Positions 1 through 7,269 of a stretch of DNA of 16,645 bases are shown in pieces. Made by a program: the position numbers and the translations under genes. The stretch spans positions 1 through 16,645 of the forward strand of contig JAOZLQ010000031.1 in assembly GCA_029934755.1 (NCBI GenBank), read 5' to 3'. This DNA is from Desulfuromusa sp. (GTDB taxonomy: Bacteria; Desulfobacterota; Desulfuromonadia; Desulfuromonadales; Geopsychrobacteraceae). Positions within the stretch are counted from its first letter, which is position 1. Each line of letters opens with the position of its first letter. The notes beneath the pieces were generated by a model. The model did no database searches. It had not been told where the DNA came from and saw only the letters and a program-made list of their open reading frames with translations.

Positions 1-57
1 CGTGCGAAAAATCTCAAAATATTCCGAATGTACCGGCAGTCTGTCGAACTATTCTGA
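1..57 (+). CDS. Possible C-terminal tail of an upstream gene
   Basis: Frame 1 is open from the window edge to a TGA at 55-57 and encodes 18 residues ending in YRQSVELF. It stops 24 bases before the chosen selA start, a normal intra-operon distance, and a basic, aromatic-rich tail is plausible for a real protein end. I do not recognise the family. Eighteen open codons can easily occur by chance, and another frame (frame 3) is also open through this stretch, so this is only a candidate that the sequence left of the window would settle. Confidence 0.3.
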   Translation, partial: RAKNLKIFRMYRQSVELF

Positions 58-81
58 ACTGGCTGCCAGGAGATGCTGATT

Positions 82-1491
82 ATGAGCGGGAAACAGGATT
101 TGCTGAGAACACTACCGGCAATTGATCGGGTTTTACGCGAGGAACCATTGCGGAACTTATCTCAACAGTTGCCACAAGATACATTGTCACATGCCGTTCA
201 GGAACTCATCGCATCCTTGCGTCAAGAAATTCTTGAGACTGGTCAAATTGTTCCCCCTGAGAGACTCCTTGCGAAAAATATTGCTGCTGTTGCCGCTCAA
301 TATTGTCGTGAGTTTTTGCAACCATCATTGCGTAAAGTGATCAATGCAACCGGGACTCTCTTGCATACTAATCTTGGCCGGGCGCCACTTTCATCACAAT
401 CATTGCGTGCTATTAATAATGTTGCTGCGGGTTATTCCAATCTGGAATTTGAACTGGATAGCGGCTGCCGTGGCGAACGTTTTTCTCATGTCGAAAGCTT
501 GTTAACTCAGTTGACGGGAGCTGAAGCAGCGCTGGTGGTCAATAATAATTCCGGGGCGGTTCTGCTGGCCTTGACCGCATTAGGCAAGGGGCGTGAGGCG
601 ATTGTTTCACGCGGTGAACTGGTTGAAATTGGCGGGGCATTCCGGATTCCTGAGGTGATGGAGGCGGGTGGAGTCATCCTGCGTGAAGTTGGATCTTCGA
701 ACCGCACCCACCTGCACGATTACCAGCAGGCAGTAAATGAAAATACTGCGATCCTGCTCAAAGTTCATACCAGTAATTACCGGATTGTTGGTTTTACTAA
801 AGAAGTACCCGCGCGCGAGTTATTACCGGTTGCTCAGGAGAATAATCTGATTCTGATGGAAGATCTTGGCAGCGGTTTACTGTTGGATCTTAGTGGCTAT
901 GGATTGGAAAGAGAGCCCACGGTTCCTGAGGTGGTCAAAGCTGGGGTCGATGTTATTACTTTTAGTGGCGATAAATTGCTTGGTGGGCCGCAGGCGGGAA
1001 TTATTGTCGGACGCGCTGATTTGATCAAAAAAATTCGTAAACATCCGCTGGCTCGAGCATTAAGGATTGATAAATTGACTCTGGCAGCACTCGAATCTAC
1101 GTTACGGCTTTATCTGCAGCCGGAGCAGGCTTTGCAAGAATTACCAGTGCTGAAAATGTTTGCTGCTGATCCTGAACAACAGAAACAACGTTGTCTGCAT
1201 TTGTTTGAGCGGCTGGAAGCTGAGTCATTAGCGGCAGAAATCAAGCTGATTGAAGATGTTTCCCGGGTTGGGGGCGGGGCTATGCCGCTGACAGAGTTAT
1301 CGGATTGGGCTGTTGAAATCAACCCGTTGCAAGGGCGTACCGCTGATCTGGCGAAACAGTTGCGAACTTTTTCTCCTGCCGTTGTTGCCAGAGTGCAGAA
1401 TGATCGGTTGTTGGTTAATTTGCGGGCGGTGTTTGAGGATGAAGAGGCTCTATTGACACAGATTTTGATTACAGTGCTAAAAGCTTCTTAG
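82..1491 (+). CDS. selA: L-seryl-tRNA(Sec) selenium transferase (selenocysteine synthase)
   Basis: SelA is the PLP-dependent cytosolic enzyme that converts seryl-tRNA(Sec) to selenocysteyl-tRNA(Sec) using selenophosphate. The 469-residue product has the normal bacterial SelA length and runs through the whole family: an N-terminal tRNA-binding part (LRTLPAIDRVL near the start), the KVINATGTLLHTNLGRAPL segment, the ELVEIGGAFRIPEVM segment, and the PLP site TFSGDKLLGGPQAG with the Schiff-base lysine at residue 298. The frame also allows an ATG at 73, but AGGAG at 68-72 abuts that codon and sits 9 bases from the ATG at 82, so 82 is the better start. It is the first recognisable gene of a selA-selB-selD operon and is separated from selB by 142 bases. 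No promoter is identifiable in the 81 bases available upstream. Confidence 0.96.
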   Translation: MSGKQDLLRTLPAIDRVLREEPLRNLSQQLPQDTLSHAVQELIASLRQEILETGQIVPPERLLAKNIAAVAAQYCREFLQPSLRKVINATGTLLHTNLGRAPLSSQSLRAINNVAAGYSNLEFELDSGCRGERFSHVESLLTQLTGAEAALVVNNNSGAVLLALTALGKGREAIVSRGELVEIGGAFRIPEVMEAGGVILREVGSSNRTHLHDYQQAVNENTAILLKVHTSNYRIVGFTKEVPARELLPVAQENNLILMEDLGSGLLLDLSGYGLEREPTVPEVVKAGVDVITFSGDKLLGGPQAGIIVGRADLIKKIRKHPLARALRIDKLTLAALESTLRLYLQPEQALQELPVLKMFAADPEQQKQRCLHLFERLEAESLAAEIKLIEDVSRVGGGAMPLTELSDWAVEINPLQGRTADLAKQLRTFSPAVVARVQNDRLLVNLRAVFEDEEALLTQILITVLKAS

Positions 1492-1589
1492 ACAGGATGA
1501 AAATCTGATAACTGCGGATGTAGAATCAAAGGTAAAGTCAGAGTCAGGTTGAAGGTCTAACATCAGATCTTATCCGCCCTTATCCTGTC
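1491..1589 (+). other. Structured selA-selB spacer with inverted repeats
   Basis: The selA-selB gap contains nested complementary segments. GACAGGAT (1491-1498) pairs perfectly with ATCCTGTC (1582-1589), and GCGGAT (1514-1519) pairs with ATCCGC (1572-1577). As a mutually exclusive alternative, ATCTGAT (1503-1509) pairs with ATCAGAT (1562-1568). Inside lies a small GTTG/TAAC stem (1548-1551 with 1558-1561) with loop AAGGTC. There is no T-arm consensus, no 3' CCA and no UCA anticodon arm, so it is not tRNA-Sec despite a similar length. There is no U-tract, so it is not a classical terminator. It may be an mRNA structure that tunes selB translation; no function is established here. Confidence 0.45.
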
Positions 1590-1633
1590 AAAAGATAGAT
1601 CTTGATATTTTTCCAATGGAAGAGACTTAGAGA

Positions 1634-3547
1634 GTGGCTGAGCAGGGACATTTCATTATTGGAACAGCTGGACATGTCGATCATGGTAAGTCCGCTTTAA
1701 TCCGTGCCTTGACCGGGGTAGAAACTGATCGGTTAGGAGAGGAGAAGGAACGGGGAATCTCCATTGAACTAGGTTTCGCGCCACTCGATCTTGGTCATGG
1801 GCAGATCGCCGGGGTTGTCGATGTTCCGGGACATGAAAAGTTTATCCCGCAGATGCTCAGTGGTATTGCTGGAATAGATCTAGTCCTTCTGGTGATTGAT
1901 GCCAATGAAGGGGTGATGCCACAGACTCGTGAACATCTGCAGATAATGCAATTACTGCAATTGAAAAAGGGAATTTTGGTTCTCTCCAAGTGTGATTTGG
2001 TTGAACCTGATTGGCTCGATATTGTCGAGGAAGAGATTCGTGAGCAGGTTGTCGGCACGTTTATGGAGAAAGCTCCTTGTTGCAGAGTCTCCGCAATAAC
2101 TGGAGAAGGCTTAACGGGCTTGATGGATGTGATCCGTGAGCAATTAAAGCAGGTTCCTCCTCGCGATTCCAGTGGAGCGGTACGTTTGCCAGTTGATCGT
2201 TGTTTTAGTATCAGTGGTTTTGGAACCGTTGTAACTGGAACTCTTAATAGCGGTCAGATTAAACCTGGAGACACGTTGGAAATTCTTCCTGCAGCAATTA
2301 TAGCTCGAGTTCGTGAAGCTCAGGTTCATGATAAGCAGGTGCCGGAAGTTTTTGCTGGACAACGGGTGGCGTTGAACCTTTCCGGGGTTAACCGTGATCA
2401 AATTCCGCGGGGATCAGTCATTGGTCCGCCTGGGTTATTCCGGGCGAGTCAGAGGATTGATGTCCGTTTGCAGCTTCTTCAAGATGCTCCACGATCGATC
2501 AAATTTCGTGATCCTGTCCATTTTCATTTAGGAACCGGGCGTAGTGTTGCCCAGGTTGTCCTGCTCGATCGCGACGAAATGGTTCCTGGGGATGAGGCTT
2601 TAGTGCAGATAACCCTTGACCATCCTCTACTGGTTCACCGTGGTGATCGTTTTATTATCCGCTCTTATTCCCCCATGGTTACGATTGGTGGTGGGGTGGT
2701 CATTGATGCTGAGCCACACAAGCACAAGCGGTTTCGCAGTGATGTCACTCAACGTTTAAGTGATCTGGCTTCTGGTGACTTAGGTTTCTGGCTGCAAAAA
2801 TTGGATGAATTGGAAGTTGCTCGCATCAGGGATCTGGAAAAACAGACGGGTACCGGACGGGAACAATTGTTGCGAGGGTTGGAAAAGCTCAAGGACGCCG
2901 GACAGGTTGAGTTGCTTGCTGAACAATGGGTGATTACAGACCGGGTGCGCAGTTGGAAGCAACAAATTCCACAAATTGTTACTGATTATCACCAGACGCA
3001 TCATTTACGCCATGGAATACCTCGCGCTACCTTGCAGGCAAGGTTGTCGGAGAAACTGGCTCCTAAAGGATTTGAAGTCCTGTTACAGTGGGCCTTGGGT
3101 GAAAATCTGATTGTGCAAAATCGTGATTTAATTGCGACACCTGACTGGTATCCACAACCAACGGCTGAAGAGACAAAAATTCTCAAAGATATTGAACAGT
3201 ATTTTCGTGACAGTGGATTCCAGGTGAAAAATAACAAGGATGTTTTACTCCAGCTGGGTTTGGGTGATTTGGATGGGGAGGCTTATTTTTCCTATTTGGT
3301 GCTTGAAGGTTCGCTGGTTCGCTTGAATCAGGAAAGTTCTTTGCATATGGAGAGCTATCGTCAGGCGGAAAAGCGGCTGGTCGATACTTTTCAGCAGCAG
3401 AAAACCATAACTCTGGCTGAGTTCAGAGATAAACTAGGGAGTGGCCGCAAGTTGACCCAAGCACTACTGGAACTATTTGATAGTCAGAAATACACTCGCA
3501 GAACTGGAGAAAATCGAGTTGCCTGGCAACTACCGCAGATTGTTTGA
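1634..3547 (+). CDS. selB: Selenocysteine-specific translation elongation factor SelB
   Basis: SelB is an EF-Tu-like GTPase that delivers Sec-tRNA(Sec) to the ribosome at UGA codons by binding the SECIS hairpin in the mRNA. The 637-residue protein has G1 GHVDHGKS (13-20), G3 DVPGHEKF (63-70), G4 SKCD (118-121, a variant of NKxD) and G5 SAITG (153-157). The EF-Tu domain 2 signature GFGTVVTG starts at residue 195, and domain 3 follows to about 345. The remaining roughly 270 residues are the winged-helix region typical of SelB, whose last domain contacts SECIS RNA. Translation starts at GTG 1634, with GGAAGAG (1618-1624) 9 bases upstream as ribosome-binding site. It lies between selA and selD on the same strand, and selD, 42 bases downstream, is itself a client. 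Confidence 0.96.
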   Translation: MAEQGHFIIGTAGHVDHGKSALIRALTGVETDRLGEEKERGISIELGFAPLDLGHGQIAGVVDVPGHEKFIPQMLSGIAGIDLVLLVIDANEGVMPQTREHLQIMQLLQLKKGILVLSKCDLVEPDWLDIVEEEIREQVVGTFMEKAPCCRVSAITGEGLTGLMDVIREQLKQVPPRDSSGAVRLPVDRCFSISGFGTVVTGTLNSGQIKPGDTLEILPAAIIARVREAQVHDKQVPEVFAGQRVALNLSGVNRDQIPRGSVIGPPGLFRASQRIDVRLQLLQDAPRSIKFRDPVHFHLGTGRSVAQVVLLDRDEMVPGDEALVQITLDHPLLVHRGDRFIIRSYSPMVTIGGGVVIDAEPHKHKRFRSDVTQRLSDLASGDLGFWLQKLDELEVARIRDLEKQTGTGREQLLRGLEKLKDAGQVELLAEQWVITDRVRSWKQQIPQIVTDYHQTHHLRHGIPRATLQARLSEKLAPKGFEVLLQWALGENLIVQNRDLIATPDWYPQPTAEETKILKDIEQYFRDSGFQVKNNKDVLLQLGLGDLDGEAYFSYLVLEGSLVRLNQESSLHMESYRQAEKRLVDTFQQQKTITLAEFRDKLGSGRKLTQALLELFDSQKYTRRTGENRVAWQLPQIV

Positions 3548-3589
3548 ATACCTGCTGAATAGAAAAATAATGAAAGTGGAATTATAGAG

Positions 3590-4627
3590 ATGAGTATACG
3601 TTTGACTTCTCTGTCGCGCAGTTCTGGCTGAGCGGCAAAGATAGGTCCCGAGACCCTGACTCAGGTTCTGAGTCAGCTTCCACAAATTAATCATCCTGAT
3701 TTGATATCTCAGGAGATCCCTTTTGCTGATGCGGCTATTTATCGTCTTAATGATTCTGAGGCGTTGGTTCAGTCAGTCGACTTCTTCACCCCAGTGGTGG
3801 ATGATCCGTATACGTACGGCCAGATTGCGGCAGCAAATGCACTTTCTGATTTGTATGCTGTTGGTGCTCGTCCGTTAACTGCTCTGAATCTGGTTTCTTT
3901 TCCCGTTGACTGCTTAGAGTCCGATATTCTAGTCAAAATTCTTCAAGGTGGAGCCGAGCGAGTCCACGCTGCAGGTGCGGTGGTTGCTGGTGGCCATTCA
4001 ATTGAGGATGATGAGCCAAAATATGGTTTGAGTGTGACTGGGCTGGTTGACCCTCGCAAGATGGTGACGACTTGCGGATGTCAGCCCGGTGATCAACTTT
4101 ATTTGACCAAACCATTGGGAACCGGACTGTTGACCACCGCTTTGCGGGGAGAAATTTTAACTGAAACGGATATCTCCGATGCGATTATCGGCATGACCAT
4201 GCTGAATAAAGCCGCGGCTGAGGTGATGTTGGCAGTTGGAGTCTCTGCCTGTACCGATATTACTGGGTTTGGGTTTATTGGCCATGCCTCTGAAATGGCA
4301 GAAGCCAGCGGTGTCGGGATTAAAGTGTTTATCAATGATCTTCCTGCGTATTCACAGGCTTTAGAAATGGCCGAAATGGGATTGGTACCGGCCGGTTCCC
4401 ATCGTAATCGGGATTTTTATTCTCCCCGACTGAACGGGCATGAAAACTGTGACCCTCTATCTCTTGATTTGCTCAGCGATGCGCAAACTTCAGGAGGATT
4501 GTTGATCGCTGTTGCCAAAGAGAAAGTTGACGTGTTGGAAGAGCAACTGACAGCAGCAGCTGTCCCTGTTTACCGGGTAGGAGAAGTTATTTCTGGAGCT
4601 AGTGGCCGTTTATTTTTGGCGACTTAG
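3590..4627 (+). CDS. selD: Selenophosphate synthetase, selenocysteine-containing (UGA at codon 14)
   Basis: SelD makes selenophosphate from selenide and ATP, the selenium donor for SelA. The frame runs from ATG 3590 through an in-frame TGA at 3629-3631 to the stop at 4625-4627, giving 345 residues. The N-terminus reads SSG-U-AAKIGPETL. By alignment to my recollection of the E. coli protein, Sec14 replaces catalytic Cys17 and Lys17 corresponds to the essential Lys20. The second E. coli Cys of that motif is Ala here. Further family signatures are the metal-binding Asp47 (in FADAAIY), QSVDFFTPVVDDP, AAANALSDLYAVGA, AGGHSIEDDEP, KPLGTGLLTTAL, DITGFGFIGHASEMAE and SDAQTSGGL. Residues upstream of 3701 are conserved SelD sequence, so the gene must not be started at the TTG at 3701. 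The ribosome-binding site is weak (GTGGA near 3576-3580). Production needs SelA, SelB and SECIS reading, so the operon contains a self-referential loop. Confidence 0.95.
3629..3631 (+). other. Selenocysteine (Sec) UGA codon in selD
   Basis: This in-frame TGA is codon 14 of selD, at the position of the catalytic Cys. Protein similarity continues on both sides of it, a SECIS-like hairpin follows, and selA and selB lie in the same operon. Recoding to selenocysteine therefore explains it better than a nonsense mutation. Confidence 0.93.
3656..3676 (+). promoter_or_regulatory. bSECIS element directing Sec insertion in selD
   Basis: The two arms CTGACTCAG (3656-3664) and CTGAGTCAG (3668-3676) are perfect complements around the triplet GTT. 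In the usual open-loop drawing the apical part is CAG-GUU-CUG, close to the CAG-GU-CUG apex of the E. coli fdhF SECIS, where the loop G and U contact SelB. The apical GGU lies 33-35 nt after the UGA, inside the 16-37 nt window of the bacterial SECIS model. A second short hairpin, GGTC (3644-3647) with GACC (3652-3655), sits between the UGA and the element. The whole hairpin is coding and translates to a normal SelD sequence. Confidence 0.88.
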
Positions 4628-4653
4628 TCTCTCGCTGTTTGGTCGAGGATTGT

Positions 4654-6519
4654 TTACAGGCCCTCCATTTGTAGGGATATCTCTTTAAGTAGGGGGCGAT
4701 TAATTTCGTTGTCTGGGGTTTTGGGTAAAAACTTGGTCAGGCGGATCGCATCAGGAAGAGCAAACTCACCACTTTCCTCAATGATATGTTCCTTGATTGC
4801 TTGCAGGGATTCGGCACTATAACTTTCATCCCTATAGGACTTCAGAACACAGAAGGCCAGCAACATATAGCCATAGGTTGGATGGTCAATAAAGACTACG
4901 GCACACTCCCTGACCCGTTCGTGACTGAGAATCACCGCTTCTACTTCTTCAATCTTGCGGTTTCCGGCTCCGGAACTGAGAGCAATATCAGATCGTCCGG
5001 TTAAGATATAGCTGCCATCAATCCAGGCGATCGCCTCATCTCCGGTGGCGAAATATTTCTTTCCAGCAAACTTTTCCCAATAGATAGAACGATATGCTTG
5101 ACCATCGCCATATAGATCGCTACACAGTGATGGTAATGGGTCGGTTAGTACCATGAAACCCGGTTCATCGTAGGCGGTGATGGTTTCACCCGTTTTTGTC
5201 ACCAGTCGACAGTTGACCCCGGGAAGAGGCCGGAGACGGGTGTTCTGCTTGCTGCCAATGATTCCCGGGAGGTTCGCCATCAAGCAGCCACCTGATTCGG
5301 TCTGTCCCCAGATATTGACCAGTGGAATCTTCCCTTTTTTGGGCAGGGTATGGAGAACCCAATGATAGAGGTCTTCTTTGATCTCCCCACCACCACAGCC
5401 TATAAGACGCAGTGAATTGGCAGATTTTGCCTCATAGTGACGACTGTTTTTAGCCCGCATGACACTGCGTAGCAGGGCGGGGTTACTGAACATCCGGGTG
5501 ATATGGAAGCGATCAAGAAAGTCAAAAAAGAGAGCTGTGTTTTCGTAGGTGATGCTGCCTTCGTAGATAAAAACGGTACTACCCAACGCGAGCGGTCCGT
5601 AGACACCATAGGCGTGACCAGTGACCCAAGCAAGGTCGGCTGTACACCAAAAAATATCACGGTCATCCATATCGAACAGCAGTTGGGTTGTAAACTGTGC
5701 CCACAGGAGAAAGCCGATGGTGTTATGGATAACCGCTTTGGCAGTTTTGGTTTTTGATGTGGTGTAGAGCATAAAGAGGGGATCCATGTTGCTACGGATG
5801 GTATCAACTTTGGCCCCTTTAGATAGTTCTTCATCAGTGATCAGATCCTGGTACCAGAGGTCGCGTTTGGGGTGCATATGGACACGTTCACCGGTGCGTT
5901 CGATCACGATGCAATGTTTAATTTTATAATCAATTTTGCTTAATGCATCATTGACTTTCTCTTTCAGCATATGTGCGGTCTGTGGACAGCTGTCAGCAGT
6001 GACAATAAATTTAGCTTTACAGTCCTGCAGTCGCTCAGCCAATGATTCTGAAGAGTGGGCAATGTGATAAATGATATGTGCTGCACCGATTTGCGCGCAA
6101 GCAAGCATGGTGACAATTGTTTCGGGCAAGTTGGGGGTGAAAATGAGGACTCGATCATGTTTTTTAGCCCCTAAATTTATCAATGCCATTGCCAATCGTT
6201 CAACCTCATAGGCGAGGGTGTGGTAAGTGTAGACCCGTTCTCGACCATCGACACCAACCCACATCAACGCAGCCTTGTTACGGCGGTGGGTGTGAAGATG
6301 TTTACCGATGGTGTTCTGCCAAATATCTATCTTTCCGCTGGTAAACCAGCGATGGAACGGTTCCTGATAGTTGTCGAGTATTTCATGATATGGCGTATGC
6401 CACTGCAGGTATTTTTGTGCCAGGGTATCAACCAGATCGTTGGTATCGAGTTGGAGAAGTTGCTCGTATTCTTCAGCAGATATGATTTTACGCTTGTATT
6501 CGCAGACTGGTTCGGTCAT
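4654..6519 (-). CDS. Acetyl-CoA synthetase-like protein with degenerate active site (probable pseudoenzyme)
   Basis: This 621-residue protein belongs to the AMP-forming acetyl/acyl-CoA synthetase family. It has an ACAS_N-type N-terminus (PFHRWFTSGKIDIW), the CTADLAWVTGHAYGVYGPLALG segment (292-313), VNIWGQTESGG (401-411), TGD (492-494), GRSD (508-511) and GNR (519-521). Several catalytic motifs are destroyed. The A3 P-loop, normally TSGSTGKPKG, reads TTSKTKTAKA (253-262) with all glycines gone. The A10 motif, normally PKTRSGKI, reads PKTPDNEI (599-606), placing Glu605 at the catalytic lysine. The RRGK segment for CoA after ITAD is absent (174-186). The Trp that closes the acetate pocket is Gly405. 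The frame is intact and full length, which suggests selection for a non-catalytic role. It is the last gene of the nuclease operon, with AAGGAG 9 bases before its ATG, placed inside the end of the preceding gene. A new activity cannot be excluded. Confidence 0.85.
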   Translation of the reverse strand: MTEPVCEYKRKIISAEEYEQLLQLDTNDLVDTLAQKYLQWHTPYHEILDNYQEPFHRWFTSGKIDIWQNTIGKHLHTHRRNKAALMWVGVDGRERVYTYHTLAYEVERLAMALINLGAKKHDRVLIFTPNLPETIVTMLACAQIGAAHIIYHIAHSSESLAERLQDCKAKFIVTADSCPQTAHMLKEKVNDALSKIDYKIKHCIVIERTGERVHMHPKRDLWYQDLITDEELSKGAKVDTIRSNMDPLFMLYTTSKTKTAKAVIHNTIGFLLWAQFTTQLLFDMDDRDIFWCTADLAWVTGHAYGVYGPLALGSTVFIYEGSITYENTALFFDFLDRFHITRMFSNPALLRSVMRAKNSRHYEAKSANSLRLIGCGGGEIKEDLYHWVLHTLPKKGKIPLVNIWGQTESGGCLMANLPGIIGSKQNTRLRPLPGVNCRLVTKTGETITAYDEPGFMVLTDPLPSLCSDLYGDGQAYRSIYWEKFAGKKYFATGDEAIAWIDGSYILTGRSDIALSSGAGNRKIEEVEAVILSHERVRECAVVFIDHPTYGYMLLAFCVLKSYRDESYSAESLQAIKEHIIEESGEFALPDAIRLTKFLPKTPDNEINRPLLKEISLQMEGL

Positions 6520-6522
6520 CTG

Positions 6523-7221
6523 TTACGACTCCTTGTGGCGCATTTTGTTTTGGGCGCGAGAGAGATCGCCAATCGTTTTGTAGGATGATGGTAGCTCCTC
6601 CATGATTTTGACGAAAACTTTGGCGGTTGCGACCACGTCTCCCAGCGCAGTATGGCGCTGATCACATTGAACGCAGTAACGTTCCAGTAGGTGATCGAGG
6701 GGCTGATGGACCTGATCTTCATGGGCCATCTGGTAGAGAAACATGGTATCGAGCCACACTGTATTGGTAATTCCGACATTATAGATTTCTTTCAGGTGTC
6801 GGTGCAGCATTTGGATATCAAAATTGATATGGTGACCAACAATAACACTATCACCCACAAATTGAAGAAACTCGGGGAGAACCTCACCAATGACCGGTTT
6901 ATCTTCGAACATGGCATCAACCATGCCGTGAAATTCAGTTGATAGCGCAGGAATGGGGATAGGAGGTTTGGTGTAAGCTTCAAATATTTTAGTTATTTTG
7001 CCTTTTTTCAGTTTAACTGCGCCAATATTGATAATGACATCGTTAGTCATATCCAGACCTGTTGTTTCAAGATCAAGCACACAGAAACTGGTTTCATTTA
7101 TCTTTTGTTTGAGAGCGGATCGATTCTCAATTTTGCTACACGTATCAATAACATAAGCGAGTAATGGATCATTAACTTCGCGTTTTGTGACTGTTAATCT
7201 ATTGATGATTGATTTTAACAT
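6523..7221 (-). CDS. Stand-alone DEDDh 3'-5' exonuclease (DnaQ/PolC epsilon-like)
   Basis: The 232-residue protein has a 45-residue N-terminal extension and then a complete DEDDh exonuclease fold. Exo I is LDLETTG (catalytic Asp50 and Glu52), Exo II is HHINFD (Asp135) and Exo III is HTALGDVVAT (His190 and Asp195). Such domains remove nucleotides from 3' ends of DNA or RNA using two metal ions. The length and divergence do not fit the replicative DnaQ proofreading subunit, and no polymerase-binding feature is evident, so the substrate is unknown. It starts 48 bases after the membrane exonuclease gene and ends 3 bases before the Acs-like gene, so all three are almost certainly co-transcribed. 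The ribosome-binding site is weak (GGACAGAG just upstream). From memory, similar small exonucleases lie beside acs and acetate-transport genes in several Gammaproteobacteria; this has not been checked here. Confidence 0.88.
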   Translation of the reverse strand: MLKSIINRLTVTKREVNDPLLAYVIDTCSKIENRSALKQKINETSFCVLDLETTGLDMTNDVIINIGAVKLKKGKITKIFEAYTKPPIPIPALSTEFHGMVDAMFEDKPVIGEVLPEFLQFVGDSVIVGHHINFDIQMLHRHLKEIYNVGITNTVWLDTMFLYQMAHEDQVHQPLDHLLERYCVQCDQRHTALGDVVATAKVFVKIMEELPSSYKTIGDLSRAQNKMRHKES

Positions 7222-7269
7222 CAGCTCTGTCCAGTTGTTACGTTAAGGGACTCAGTTCGTTAATTCTAT

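Noticed and set aside
1491..1633. Possible tRNA-Sec (selC) gene between selA and selB, suggested by length and an 8-bp end-to-end stem
   Set aside because: There is no T-loop consensus, no TCA anticodon arm and no recognisable D-arm, and the internal pairs do not fit a cloverleaf.
3629..3631. Nonsense mutation or sequencing error making selD a pseudogene
   Set aside because: The TGA lies exactly at the catalytic Cys position, is followed by a SECIS-like hairpin, and is in an operon with selA and selB; Sec recoding is the simpler explanation.
4628..4660. Terminator between the convergent selD and Acs-like genes
   Set aside because: Only a 4-bp CTCG/CGAG stem with a 9-base loop is present (4631-4647) and no T-run follows, too weak to annotate.
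5400..5834. 144-codon open frame on the minus strand overlapping the Acs-like gene
   Set aside because: It is a shifted-frame shadow of a well-supported 621-aa protein and shows no recognisable domain.
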